From positions 6,758,001-6,822,000 of the forward strand of contig NZ_JAPEPZ010000001.1 of assembly GCF_026339875.1 (NCBI RefSeq): 64,000 nt of DNA. The letters run 5' to 3'. Shown piece after piece: positions 19,294-28,063 of this stretch (position 1 is its first letter; each line of letters starts with the position of its first letter). The DNA is from Streptomyces sp. NBC_01571 (GTDB taxonomy: Bacteria; Actinomycetota; Actinomycetes; Streptomycetales; Streptomycetaceae). The notes beneath the pieces were generated by a model, which worked only from the letters and a program-made list of their open reading frames with translations, ran no database searches and had not been told where the DNA came from. A program made the translations under genes and the position numbers.

Positions 19294-19954
19294 GGGCGCG
19301 CCGCGAACCGCCTTCCCCGCCACGGCTCCGATGCCACTGGCCCCGGTGCCGCTGTCCGGGGCGGAGTCCGACGAGAACCTCCAGGCCTGGCAGACGGACC
19401 GCAGCCGCGCTCCGATCGCCACCAAGATCGTGGTCGCGGGCGGTTTCGGCGTGGGCAAGACCACGCTGGTCACGGCGGTCTCCGAGATCACGCCCCTCCA
19501 GACGGAGGCGCTGATGACCCAGGCCAGCGAGGACACCGACGACCTCAGCGCGACACCGGAGAAACTGACCACCACCGTGGCCATGGACTTCGGCCGCATC
19601 ACGCTCGACGACGACCTGGTGCTCTACCTCTTCGGCACGCCGGGGCAGCAGCGCTTCTGGTTCATGTGGGACGACCTGGTGCGCGGCGCGATCGGCGCGG
19701 TGGTCCTCGCCGACACCCGCCGCCTCAAGGACTGCTTCCCGGCGCTCGACTACTTCGAGAGCTGCGGACTTCCGTACGTCGTCGCGGTGAACCACTTCGA
19801 CGGCAGCGAGCCGTTCGACGCCGCCGACGTGCGCGAGGCCCTCACGGTGCCTCCGCACATACCTGTCATGATCATGGATGCCAGGCGTCGGATCTCGGTC
19901 GTCGAGACGCTCCTCGCGCTGGTGGGGCACGCGCTCGACGTGAGCCCCGAATAA
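19274..19954 (+). CDS. cvnD: Conservon Ras-like GTPase CvnD
   Basis: The protein is 226 aa. GTPase motifs: P-loop GGFGVGKTTL (~57-66), switch region with VAMDFGRI, G3 FGTPGQQRFWFMW (here GTPGQ rather than DxxGQ), and a G4 of the form NHFD, as usual for this MglA-related family. It acts as the G protein of the conservon signalling complex. The start overlaps the end of cvnC by 20 nt and is followed 24 nt later by the flavoprotein gene, so all five genes look co-transcribed. Confidence 0.92.
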   Translation: MDSVVSEGAPRTAFPATAPMPLAPVPLSGAESDENLQAWQTDRSRAPIATKIVVAGGFGVGKTTLVTAVSEITPLQTEALMTQASEDTDDLSATPEKLTTTVAMDFGRITLDDDLVLYLFGTPGQQRFWFMWDDLVRGAIGAVVLADTRRLKDCFPALDYFESCGLPYVVAVNHFDGSEPFDAADVREALTVPPHIPVMIMDARRRISVVETLLALVGHALDVSPE

Positions 19955-19978
19955 GACGTACGCAGAGTAAGGACGCCC

Positions 19979-21232
19979 ATGCGGAAGATACTCGTCGTCG
20001 GAGCCGGTCAGTCCGGACTCCAGCTCGCCCTCGGCCTCCAGTCGAACGGGTACGAGGTCACCCTGATGTCGAACCGGACGGCGGACGAGATCCGCACGGG
20101 CCGGGTCATGTCGACGCAGTGCATGTTCCACACGGCACTCGAGCACGAGCGCGATCTCCAGCTGAACTTCTGGGAGTCCCAGGCCCCGAGGATCGAGGGG
20201 CTCGGCGTCTCGGTCGCCGCCCCCGGCTCCTTCGACCCGGGCCCCTCGCAGCGCGCGATCGACTGGGTCGGCAGGCTCGACGGTTACGCCCAGTCGGTCG
20301 ACCAGCGCGTGAAGATGGCCGGCTGGATGGAGACGTTCGCCCAGCGCGGCGGCCAGCTGGTGATACACGGCGCCGCGGTCTCCGACCTGGACTACTTCTC
20401 CCGTACGTACGACCTCGTGCTGGTCTCCGCGGGCAAGGGCGAACTGGTGTCCATGTTCGGCCGGGACGCCTCCCGTTCCCCGTACGCGCAGCCGCAGCGG
20501 GCACTGGCCGTCGCCTATGTGCACGGTCTCGGTCCGCGCCCGGAGCACCCGGACTACGACGCGGTCCGCTGCAACCTGGTCCCCGGCGTGGGCGAGCTCT
20601 TCGTCATGCCGACGCTCACCACCTCCGGCCGCGCGGACATCCTCTTCTGGGAGGGTGTGCCCGGCGGTCCGGCCGACGTCTTCAACGGCGTCAAGGACCC
20701 GGCGGAGCACCTCTCCCTGACGCTGGAGCTGATGGAGCGGTTCGTGCCGTGGGAGTACGCGCGCGCCACCAAGGTCGAACTGACCGACGCCAACGCGACG
20801 CTGTCCGGCCGTTACGCGCCCACCGTCCGCAACCCCGTCGGCCGTCTCCCCGGCGGCGGCCTGGTCCTGGGCGTCGCCGACGTGGTCGTGGCGAACGACC
20901 CGATCACCGGCCAGGGCTCCAACTCCGCCTCGAAGTGCGCGGCGGCGTACCTCGGCTCGATCCTGGAGCACGGCGAGAAGGAGTTCGACGAGGCCTGGAT
21001 GCGCGCCACCTTCGACCGCTACTGGGACACCGCCCAGCACGTGACGAAGTGGACGAACGCCATGCTGGGGGTCCCGCCGGAGCACGTCCTCAAGCTGATC
21101 GGCGCCGGCACCCAACTCGAGCCGGTGGCTCACCGCTTCGCCAACGGGTTCGACAACCCTGCGGACTTCGAGAACTTCTTCTATGAGCCGGAGAAGACGG
21201 AGGCGTATCTGGCCTCGGTCGCAGGGGCCTGA
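19979..21232 (+). CDS. Styrene/indole monooxygenase-like FAD-dependent oxygenase
   Basis: The protein is 417 aa. The N-terminal Rossmann FAD motif is ILVVGAGQSGLQLALGLQ, followed by a StyA-type pattern (LMSNRTADEIRTGRVMSTQ, MFHTALEHERDL). A later segment DPITGQGSNSASKCAA resembles the flavin-binding GDAAH-like region of the StyA group. Group E monooxygenases of this type need a partner flavin reductase (StyB), which is not next to this gene. It lies 24 nt after cvnD, so it is likely the output enzyme or a passenger of the conservon operon. The substrate is unknown. Confidence 0.82.
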   Translation: MRKILVVGAGQSGLQLALGLQSNGYEVTLMSNRTADEIRTGRVMSTQCMFHTALEHERDLQLNFWESQAPRIEGLGVSVAAPGSFDPGPSQRAIDWVGRLDGYAQSVDQRVKMAGWMETFAQRGGQLVIHGAAVSDLDYFSRTYDLVLVSAGKGELVSMFGRDASRSPYAQPQRALAVAYVHGLGPRPEHPDYDAVRCNLVPGVGELFVMPTLTTSGRADILFWEGVPGGPADVFNGVKDPAEHLSLTLELMERFVPWEYARATKVELTDANATLSGRYAPTVRNPVGRLPGGGLVLGVADVVVANDPITGQGSNSASKCAAAYLGSILEHGEKEFDEAWMRATFDRYWDTAQHVTKWTNAMLGVPPEHVLKLIGAGTQLEPVAHRFANGFDNPADFENFFYEPEKTEAYLASVAGA

Positions 21233-21404
21233 GTCCCCGTCCCGGTATGGGCCGAGCGTGCCAGGCCGCGCGGTTCCCGGCGCTCCTCCGAGGAGCGCCG
21301 GCGCCCGCGCGGGCCCGGGAAGTAACGATTCTTCACCACCCTGGTGCCAGGACACGCCGCTCCAGTTCTCGCACACATGCGGACAAGACGTGTGTTATTC
21401 ATCC

Positions 21405-23039
21405 ATGCACACATATAAGCGGCGCACCGTGCTGGGTGCCTCGATCGTGGCCGTCGGCTCCGCAGCCCTGGCAGGCTGCTCCGGCTCCGACTCGGGGTCC
21501 GGCCCGCAGTCGGGGCCCGGAGCCGCCGGCAACGCGGGCGACGGCGGCGGCTTCGTACCCAGGGGACCCGGCGGCTATGTGAACCCCTCCGATCCCGAGG
21601 TCCTCGCCGCCGAGCGCAGACGCGGCACCGGACCCGTCCGGGAGTTCCGGCTCACCGCCGCCGAGACCTCCCTCGACCTGGGCGGACGAACCGTCAGGTC
21701 ATGGGCGTACGGCGACGCGCTGCCCGGCAAGGAGGTCCGGGTCACCAAGGGCGACATCCTCGCCCTCACGATCGCCAACCACCTGCCGACGGAGACGACG
21801 CTGCACTCGCACGGGGTCCGGATGCGCTGCGACATGGACGGCGTGCCGGGACTGACCCAGAACTCCATCAAGCCCGGCGCGGACTTCACCTACCGCTTCG
21901 CCATGGCGCACGCGGGTACCTACTGGCTGCACTCGCACTCCGGCATGCAGCTCGACCGCGGCCTGTACGCGCCCCTGATCGTCGAGGACCCCAGGGAGCC
22001 CCTGTCCTACGACAAGGAGTGGGTCGTCGTCCTCGACGACTGGGTGGACGGCGTGGGCGGCTCCACCCCGGAGGGAGTGCTCTCCCAGCTGCGCGGTGGC
22101 AGGGGCGCGCCGATGGACATGGGAGAGGGCGGCGCGCACAGCGGATCCGGCCACGACGCGGCGGCCGGCGCGCCGTCGTCGGGCCACGGCCGCTCCACCG
22201 GTCCCTCGCGCATCCTGCACGGCTCGCGCAGCCGCATCCTGCGCAGCGAGGGCGGCAACGTCGACTATCCGTACTACCTGGTCAACGGCCGTATCCCGCA
22301 GGCCCCCGCGGTCTTCCGGGCCCGCCCCGGGGACCGCATCCGGCTGCGGATCATCAACGCCGGGGGCGACACGGCCTTCCGGGTGGCGCTGGGCGGGCAC
22401 CAGATGACGGTGACCCACACGGACGGCTACCCGGTCGAGCCCAAGACGACGGACGCGCTGCTGATCGGCATGGCCGAACGCTACGACGTGCTGATCACCG
22501 CCAAGGACGGCATGTTCCCGCTGGTCGCGCTGGCCGAGGGCAAGAACGCCCGGGCCCTGGCCGTCCTGCGCACCTCCAGCGGGGCCCTGCCCCAGCCCTC
22601 CGTGCATCCGCGCGAGCTCGACGGCAAGGTGGTACCGGCCCGACGGATGCGGCCGCACGAGTCGGTGGCGCTCAACGACTCCGGTCCGGACCGCCAGCTG
22701 CGCGTCAAGCTGACCGGCAGCATGAGGAGGTTCGACTGGGCCTTCGACCACGAGCCCTACTCCCTCGAACGCCGCCATCCGATCCGCGAGGGCGAACGGG
22801 TCCGCCTGACCCTCATCAACGCCACCAACATGTGGCACCCCCTGCACCTGCACGGCCACACGTTCGCGCTCATGGGCCTCGGCGCGGTCGGCGCACGCAA
22901 GGACACCGCCGTGGTGCTGCCGCACCGCAAGATCGTCGTCGACTTCTACGCCGACAACCCGGGACTGTGGATGCTCCACTGCCACAACCAGTACCACTCC
23001 GAGTCCGGCATGATGACCCTCCTCGGCTATCGCAGGTGA
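21405..23039 (+). CDS. Tat-exported multicopper oxidase lipoprotein
   Basis: The protein is 544 aa. It starts MHTYKRRTVLGASIVAVGSA, with a twin-arginine-like KRR and a lipobox LAGC (Cys at about 25), so it should be a membrane-anchored lipoprotein exported folded. Cupredoxin copper motifs are complete: TTLHSHGVRM, GTYWLHSHSG, MWHPLHLHGHTF and the T1 centre MLHCHNQYHSESGMM. A His/Gly/Ser-rich insert (~240-275, GGAHSGSGHDAAAG) sits between domains. No Shine-Dalgarno is visible before the ATG; a TGTTAT at 21393-21398 would place transcription start near the A of the ATG, so the mRNA may be leaderless. Role: copper or phenol oxidation at the cell surface. Confidence 0.9.
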   Translation: MHTYKRRTVLGASIVAVGSAALAGCSGSDSGSGPQSGPGAAGNAGDGGGFVPRGPGGYVNPSDPEVLAAERRRGTGPVREFRLTAAETSLDLGGRTVRSWAYGDALPGKEVRVTKGDILALTIANHLPTETTLHSHGVRMRCDMDGVPGLTQNSIKPGADFTYRFAMAHAGTYWLHSHSGMQLDRGLYAPLIVEDPREPLSYDKEWVVVLDDWVDGVGGSTPEGVLSQLRGGRGAPMDMGEGGAHSGSGHDAAAGAPSSGHGRSTGPSRILHGSRSRILRSEGGNVDYPYYLVNGRIPQAPAVFRARPGDRIRLRIINAGGDTAFRVALGGHQMTVTHTDGYPVEPKTTDALLIGMAERYDVLITAKDGMFPLVALAEGKNARALAVLRTSSGALPQPSVHPRELDGKVVPARRMRPHESVALNDSGPDRQLRVKLTGSMRRFDWAFDHEPYSLERRHPIREGERVRLTLINATNMWHPLHLHGHTFALMGLGAVGARKDTAVVLPHRKIVVDFYADNPGLWMLHCHNQYHSESGMMTLLGYRR

Positions 23040-23123
23040 GAGCCGGATGTCGCGCCCTGCCGGGCGGACGCCGCGCCCCTGTCGGACGGGATGCGGCGCC
23101 CCCGACGGGCGGGACGACGGCCC

Positions 23124-24290
23124 CTACCGGGCGCTCCCGTCCGGCCCGTCGGCCGCCTCCGCGGGCAGCGCCGGCGGTGTGTACTGCCGGACGGGCTTCC
23201 CGGCGGGGTCGGGCCGTACGGCGCCGAGGACCGGGTTGGCGGCGATCGGTGAGATCTTGATCCTCGCCCCGGGCCGTGGCGCCTGCACCACCATGCCGTC
23301 TCCCATGTACATGGCGACGTGCGTGGCCTCGGGGAAGTAGACGACCAGGTCGCCGGGGCGCAGCTCGGTCAGCGGGATCCGGGGCAGCCGCGCCCACTGT
23401 TCCTGGCTGGTGCGCGGAATGGGCTGCCCGGCGTGGCCCCAGGCCTGCGAGGTGAGACCCGAGCAGTCGTACGCCCCGGGTCCCTCGGCACCCCATTGGT
23501 ACGGCTTCCCGAGCTGCTGCACGGCGTACTCCACCGCCTCCAGGCCCTCCGACGAGGGGGTCCGTACGCTGCTCAGCGCCCCGGACGTCAACAGTTTCCG
23601 CTGGGCGGCCTCCGTCCCCTGCTTCTCCAGCGCGTCGAGTTCGGCGAGCTGCCGCGCGGTGAGCGAGGCGAGCAGCTTCTCGACCTCCTTCAGCCGGCCG
23701 CGGACCTCGTCGCGCGCCTTCTTCTGCCGTGCGGCGAGGGTGAGCTGACCGTCCAGGGCCTTGCGTGCCCGCCGTGCCAGCCCGTCGGCGTGCCGCTCGC
23801 TCCCGGCCAGCCGGTCCACGGCCTTGACCCGCTCCCGGGACAGCTGCCTGATCACCTGTCCCTCGTCCAGCGCGCGCTGCGGATCACGGGTGAGCAGCAG
23901 CCGTACGTACGAGGAGACCCCGCTGCTGCTCTGGTACTGCTGCCGGGCCAGCCGGCCCGCCGCGCCGCGGCTGTCGTGCAGGGAGAGGCGGGCCCTGGCG
24001 AGTCTCCCGTCGAGCCTGGCGACCTCGGCCCGCTGCCTTTTGAGCTTCTCCACGGTCGCGTTGTACGCCTCGGTGGCACGCTCGGCCTCCCGGTAGCGCT
24101 GCTGGAGGTTCGTCAGCATCCGGGCCGTGGAACGCACTTCGGGACCGCCCGCGCCGGTCCCCGCGCCCGTACCGGCCCGCGCGGACGCCGAGGGTCCGGG
24201 ATCGGGGGCGGCCACGGCGGGTACGGGCGCGAGCAGCGCCCCGGTCGCCACCGCGACCGTACAGACCAGGCGCAGAATGCGTCCTGACAC
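23124..24290 (-). CDS. Secreted NlpC/P60 peptidoglycan endopeptidase
   Basis: The protein is 388 aa. The signal peptide (~1-28) is RILRLVCTVAVATGALLAPVPAVAA. A long coiled coil (~55-235; TNLQQRYREAERATEAYNATVEKLKRQRAEV...) is followed by a C-terminal NlpC/P60 domain (~255-385) with the catalytic Cys in YDCSGLTSQAWGHAG, His in ATHVAMYMGDG and a final polar residue in PRPGARIKISP. This is the RipA-like layout of actinobacterial cell-wall hydrolases that cut D-Glu-mDAP links. The GTG start at 24290 has GGAGGTGA 5 nt upstream. The gene is convergent with the oxidase gene. Confidence 0.9.
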   Translation of the reverse strand: MSGRILRLVCTVAVATGALLAPVPAVAAPDPGPSASARAGTGAGTGAGGPEVRSTARMLTNLQQRYREAERATEAYNATVEKLKRQRAEVARLDGRLARARLSLHDSRGAAGRLARQQYQSSSGVSSYVRLLLTRDPQRALDEGQVIRQLSRERVKAVDRLAGSERHADGLARRARKALDGQLTLAARQKKARDEVRGRLKEVEKLLASLTARQLAELDALEKQGTEAAQRKLLTSGALSSVRTPSSEGLEAVEYAVQQLGKPYQWGAEGPGAYDCSGLTSQAWGHAGQPIPRTSQEQWARLPRIPLTELRPGDLVVYFPEATHVAMYMGDGMVVQAPRPGARIKISPIAANPVLGAVRPDPAGKPVRQYTPPALPAEAADGPDGSAR

Positions 24291-24392
24291 TTCATCACCT
24301 CCGGTGCGGCGGTGGTAGGTCCACCTCGCACCGGCAGGATGGGGCGTGCGCGCCCCGCGTGCGCGCCCGGTGACCGGTTCGGCCCAAGAACG

Positions 24393-24701
24393 TCACTCGT
24401 CGGCGTGGGACTCCGGCGTGGCGCCGCCGCCCCTGGTGCCCGGCCCGGACCAGGGCCACTTCGGTCCGCCGCGCGCGGCGCCCTCGGGGTCGAACGCGTA
24501 CTTCCATCCCTGGTGCAGTCCCAGGCGCCTGCTCCGGCCCGCCTGGACGCGGCGGTAGACGAGGACGGTCGGCGGGCCGCCGGCCGCGTCCGGTACCGGT
24601 ACGCGGTACACCTTCGGCGGGTGTCCGGTCAGACCGAGCAGGACGGGCAGCACACGCCCGTCCAGCGGGCCTCCCTCGAAGGGGGTGTCTTGGCTCTTCA
24701 C
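24393..24701 (-). CDS. Hypothetical protein
   Basis: The protein is about 102 aa. I do not recognise a family. It starts (GTG at 24701) VKSQDTPFEGGPLDGRVLPVLL and has a basic centre (YRRVQAGRSRRLGLHQGWKY) and a Gly/Pro-rich end; no membrane segment or signal peptide. The start is chosen because an upstream GTG at 24749 would overlap the tetR stop. It lies 25 bp after tetR on the same strand, so co-transcription is likely. Confidence 0.6.
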   Translation of the reverse strand: MKSQDTPFEGGPLDGRVLPVLLGLTGHPPKVYRVPVPDAAGGPPTVLVYRRVQAGRSRRLGLHQGWKYAFDPEGAARGGPKWPWSGPGTRGGGATPESHADE

Positions 24702-24726
24702 CGCACCAGTGTCACAAACGCGCCGC

Positions 24727-25452
24727 TCAAAGGAGTCGCGCGGCGTCACCGAGCAGCGGGACGACCCGCCGGGCCAGTTCCCCCACCGCGCCCTCCGGCG
24801 CCTCCAGGGCGAGCGCCGCGCGCACGACGCCGGCGGTCTGCGGATCGCGCCCCGCGCTCGCCACCAGCATCGCCACGAACTGCTCCACCAGCCAGTCCCG
24901 CAGCTCGTCCAGCGGCGGTTCCTTGCCCCCGTCGAGCCAGCTGAGCGACGCGCCCTCGACGGCGGTGATCCACATCCGTACGGTCATCCGCAACCGCGGC
25001 CCCGGATCCCGCACGGCGAGATGGTCGACGATGTGCTCGGCGGCGGCCCGCCGCACCGCGTCCACTATGGCGGTCGTCCTGGACGTCTCGACGACACTGC
25101 CGCCCTGCAGCAGCGCGCTGAAGCCCGCGTCGTGCTGGTCGACGAAGGCGAGATAGCGGTCCAGGGCCCGCGACAGCCGTTCGCTCAGTGATCCCCGCGG
25201 CGGCTCCGCGAAGCAGTGCTCGAGCTCCTCCGCCGCGGAGCGCAGCGCGGCCTCGTACAGCTGCTGCTTGCCGCCCGGGAAGTACCGGTACACGAGGGGC
25301 CGCGACACCCCCGCGGCCTCCGCCACGTCGTCCAGCGAGACCTCCTCGGGAGCCCGGTGCGCGAAGAGGGACAGCGCCGCCTCGAGGAGCTGCGAACGCC
25401 GCTCCTCGACGCTCAGCCGGCGGTATGCGGGGGTGGGGGCCGCGGAGGTCAT
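24727..25452 (-). CDS. TetR-family transcriptional regulator
   Basis: The protein is 241 aa, starting MTSAAPTPAYRRLSVEERRSQ. The N-terminal TetR helix-turn-helix covers ~18-65 (LLEAALSLFAHRAPEEVSLDDVAEAAGVSRPLVYRYFPGGKQQLY); the C-terminal ligand domain is all-helical. The ATG at 25452 is preceded by a suitable spacer. The gene lies 116 bp downstream of, and on the same strand as, a diiron protein gene that is divergent from a second diiron protein. It probably controls this pair. Ligand and operator are unknown. Confidence 0.9.
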   Translation of the reverse strand: MTSAAPTPAYRRLSVEERRSQLLEAALSLFAHRAPEEVSLDDVAEAAGVSRPLVYRYFPGGKQQLYEAALRSAAEELEHCFAEPPRGSLSERLSRALDRYLAFVDQHDAGFSALLQGGSVVETSRTTAIVDAVRRAAAEHIVDHLAVRDPGPRLRMTVRMWITAVEGASLSWLDGGKEPPLDELRDWLVEQFVAMLVASAGRDPQTAGVVRAALALEAPEGAVGELARRVVPLLGDAARLL

Positions 25453-25568
25453 GTCGGCAGCGTAACCCGTGGGTTCGCCCCCGCCGCCCCTGCTCGCACC
25501 CGTCCCTCGGGGCTCCGTCCCGTGACCTCGTGCCGGGCCCCCGCGAGGGGAACCGGCGCCGTGCCCTC

Positions 25569-26513
25569 TCAGGCCAGCAGTCCCGACGCCTTCCACAGCC
25601 GCCGCCCGACCCCCCGCAGCACGCCGATGTCGTCCAGGAAGTCGGTCAGGCGTTTCGCCCCGGTCTGCATCACCTCGCGCCGGTGTCCGCTGGCCTGCAC
25701 CTGCGCCACGGCCTCGCGCCGGTCCAGGCCGACGTTCGTGTAGACCTCGGGATTGACGAAGGCGACGGAGAAGACGCGGGCGAACTCGCCGGAGGTGACG
25801 CGGGTGAACTCCTGGGACCAGCGTGGCGCGGTCACCATCTGGCGCCGCAGCTCCTCCCGCGCGTACCGCACGTGCCGGGCCTCCTCGACCACATGGATGC
25901 GGGTGACGCCGCGCACCAGGGTCTGCACCCGCTCGTCGGGGAAGGTCAGCCGCTGCATCCAGTCCAGGATCTCCTCGCCGAGCAGTGTGGCGGTGAAGGA
26001 GCCGGGGGTGGTCGAGATGGTCTTGAAGAGCCGCCCGAGATTCAGATGGGCGCGGCTGACGGGGTAGTGCGGTGTGCCGCCGCGCGAGATCAGCCGGGCG
26101 AACATCTTCGAGTGCCGGCACTCGTCCTCGATCTCGGTGAGCGCGTACCGCACGTGCGCGCTCGTGGCCGCCTTGTCGTAGATGTGACGCACCAGCAGCT
26201 GCATCAGGATGATCTCGAACCAGATCCCGAGGGAGGCGAGCGCCGCCGCCTCGTGCTGCGAGAGCAGGATCCGCTGCTCCTCGCCCATCCGCTTCCACAG
26301 CGGGGTGTCGTAGAGCGACACCAGCTCGGGCGGCCAGAACCACTTGCCCTCCTCGAAGGGCGCGTCCCAGTCCAGTTCCTTGTCCGGGTCGAAGGAGTGC
26401 TTGGCGGAAGAGTCGAGCAGCCGTTCGGCCACCTGCTCCCGGTCCTTGAGCAGGCCGAGCGCGTCGCGGAGCCCGTCGAGCCCGTCAAGTCCGTCTTCCG
26501 TCACCGTCGTCAT
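25569..26513 (-). CDS. AurF-like diiron oxygenase
   Basis: The protein is about 314 aa and all-helical. Diiron ligand motifs include SQHEAAAL (Glu), TEIEDECRHSKMFAR (ExxxxxxxH with ExxRH), LLGEEILDWM and HVVEEARHVRYA, the pattern of AurF-type (p-aminobenzoate N-oxygenase) proteins. Such enzymes oxidise amines or other substrates with O2; they usually need an electron donor. The ATG at 26513 has GAGGTGG about 8 nt upstream; a GTG at 26525 is in frame. It is divergent from another diiron protein gene across a 138-bp spacer. The substrate is unknown. Confidence 0.8.
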   Translation of the reverse strand: MTTVTEDGLDGLDGLRDALGLLKDREQVAERLLDSSAKHSFDPDKELDWDAPFEEGKWFWPPELVSLYDTPLWKRMGEEQRILLSQHEAAALASLGIWFEIILMQLLVRHIYDKAATSAHVRYALTEIEDECRHSKMFARLISRGGTPHYPVSRAHLNLGRLFKTISTTPGSFTATLLGEEILDWMQRLTFPDERVQTLVRGVTRIHVVEEARHVRYAREELRRQMVTAPRWSQEFTRVTSGEFARVFSVAFVNPEVYTNVGLDRREAVAQVQASGHRREVMQTGAKRLTDFLDDIGVLRGVGRRLWKASGLLA

Positions 26514-26651
26514 GACTGTTCCCACCTCGTCGTACGGGATCTTCAGGGGTTACCGGCGGTCACTACTTATGAGACTGCCTGTCAGCAAGCTCGTCAATCC
26601 CCTGTGCGCGACTTGTTGACGACGCGTCTACTCCGTGTGAGCCTGCCGAGT

Positions 26652-27764
26652 ATGCCGACGCACGAGCTGTACGCCAAGGACCCGGGAGATCCCCTCTGGC
26701 AGATACCGGCCTCGGGGGCAGCACGTTTCAGCTGGGAGTACGACGACGGTCGCGACCGGCTCCTCGCCCTGTACCAGAAGGGCAAGGACAAACAGTGGGA
26801 CGGACAGCGGCGCATCGAGTGGGACATCGAGGTCGATCCGTACGATCCGCTCGGCACCCCCGACGAGGCGATGACCCTGTACGGGACACCGCACTGGGCG
26901 AAGATGACCGAACGGGACAGGGGTGAACTCCGGCGGCACTACACCGCCTGGCAGTTCAGCCAGTTCCTGCACGGCGAGCAGGGCGCGATGGTCTGCGCGG
27001 CGCGCATCGTGGAGTCCGTTCCCGACCTCGACGCGAAGCTCTACTCGGCCACCCAGACCATGGACGAGGCCCGGCACGCGGAGATCTACGGCCGCTTCCT
27101 GCACGAGAAGATCGGCATGCTCTACCCGGTCAACGACCACCTGCGGTCCCTGCTCGACGACACCCTCCGCGACTCCCGCTGGGACATGCCCTACCTCGGG
27201 ATGCAGGTCCTGATCGAGGGCCTGGCGCTGGCGGCCTTCGGCATGATCCGCGACACCACGGACAAGCCCCTCCCCAAACAGATCCTCGCGTACGTGATGC
27301 AGGACGAGGCCCGCCATGTCGCCTTCGGCCGCATGGCGCTGCGCGACTACTACCGGCAGCTCACCGACCCCGAACGGCGCGAACGCGAGGAGTTCGTCAT
27401 CGAGGGCTGCCACCTGATGCGGGACCGGCTGCGCGGCGTCGAGGTGCTGGAGAACTTCGGCGTCCCCAGGGCCGAGGCCGAACGGTACAGCGAGCAGTCC
27501 GAGTTCCTGCACCTCTTCCGCCGGCTGCTCTTCAGCCGCATCGTCCCCTGCGTCAAGGACATCGGCCTGTGGGGCGAACGCCTCCAGCAGGCGTACGTCG
27601 ACATGGGCGTCTTCGAGATGGGCGACTCCAACCTCGATCTGCTGATGACCCAGGACGAGGAGATCGCGGAGCGGCTGGACGCGCAACGGTTCGCGGCGGA
27701 GGAGCGGGCCCGCGTGGCCGAGGTCGAGGAGATGATCGAGTCGGGCGCGGACTCCTCCTCCTGA
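26652..27764 (+). CDS. Ferritin-like diiron protein
   Basis: The protein is 370 aa, starting MPTHELYAKDPGDPLWQI. Two ExxH motifs typical of ferritin-like diiron carboxylate proteins are visible: MDEARHAEIYGRF and QDEARHVAFGRM, with helper Glu residues in HGEQGAM and LIEGLAL. The N-terminal part (DPLWQIPASGAARFSWEY) and C-terminal helices extend beyond a minimal four-helix bundle. It is divergent from the AurF-like gene and probably under the same TetR control. The start at 26652 has only a weak ribosome binding site. It resembles R2-like oxidases; the reaction is unknown. Confidence 0.8.
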   Translation: MPTHELYAKDPGDPLWQIPASGAARFSWEYDDGRDRLLALYQKGKDKQWDGQRRIEWDIEVDPYDPLGTPDEAMTLYGTPHWAKMTERDRGELRRHYTAWQFSQFLHGEQGAMVCAARIVESVPDLDAKLYSATQTMDEARHAEIYGRFLHEKIGMLYPVNDHLRSLLDDTLRDSRWDMPYLGMQVLIEGLALAAFGMIRDTTDKPLPKQILAYVMQDEARHVAFGRMALRDYYRQLTDPERREREEFVIEGCHLMRDRLRGVEVLENFGVPRAEAERYSEQSEFLHLFRRLLFSRIVPCVKDIGLWGERLQQAYVDMGVFEMGDSNLDLLMTQDEEIAERLDAQRFAAEERARVAEVEEMIESGADSSS

Positions 27765-27840
27765 GGACGGTGTGCTCGAATCCCGGTGCAGCGAACCGTC
27801 CCGACCGCCATGGTCCTCCGCATGACGCCCGAGCCCGACT

Positions 27841-28011
27841 CCGTCCCTGCCGACCGTCCTGGTCTCCGCCCTGTGGACCACGGCCGAGGGCTTCGGTGAC
27901 GTCGACACGACCTGCGCCATCGCGGGCGGCACCGTCGCGGCCCGTACCGGCGTCGACGGCGTACCGCAGGAGTGGCTGCGGCGCCGGGAGGCACTGCCCG
28001 GCGCCGCCTGA
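27841..28011 (+). pseudogene. Remnant of an ADP-ribosylglycohydrolase C-terminus
   Basis: The frame from about 27841 to the TGA at 28009-28011 reads ...ALWTTAEGFGDVDTTCAIAGGTVAA RTGVDGVPQEWLRRREALPG, split here for length. GDVDTTCAIAGG and VPQEWLRRREALPG are the hallmark end of ADP-ribosylglycohydrolase (DraG-like) proteins. A stop (27823-27825) lies just upstream in frame, there is no start, and the ~250-residue N-terminus with most metal ligands is gone. I take it as the leftover of a deletion. Confidence 0.75.
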
Positions 28012-28063
28012 GCGGTCGGACGACCCTTCGCGCGACACGAACGGGCCGCCCGGGACCCCCGTC

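Noticed and set aside
24727..26343. One long 538-codon frame covering tetR and part of the AurF gene
   Set aside because: The tetR protein starts at 25452; the rest is out of frame with the AurF-like gene and meaningless.
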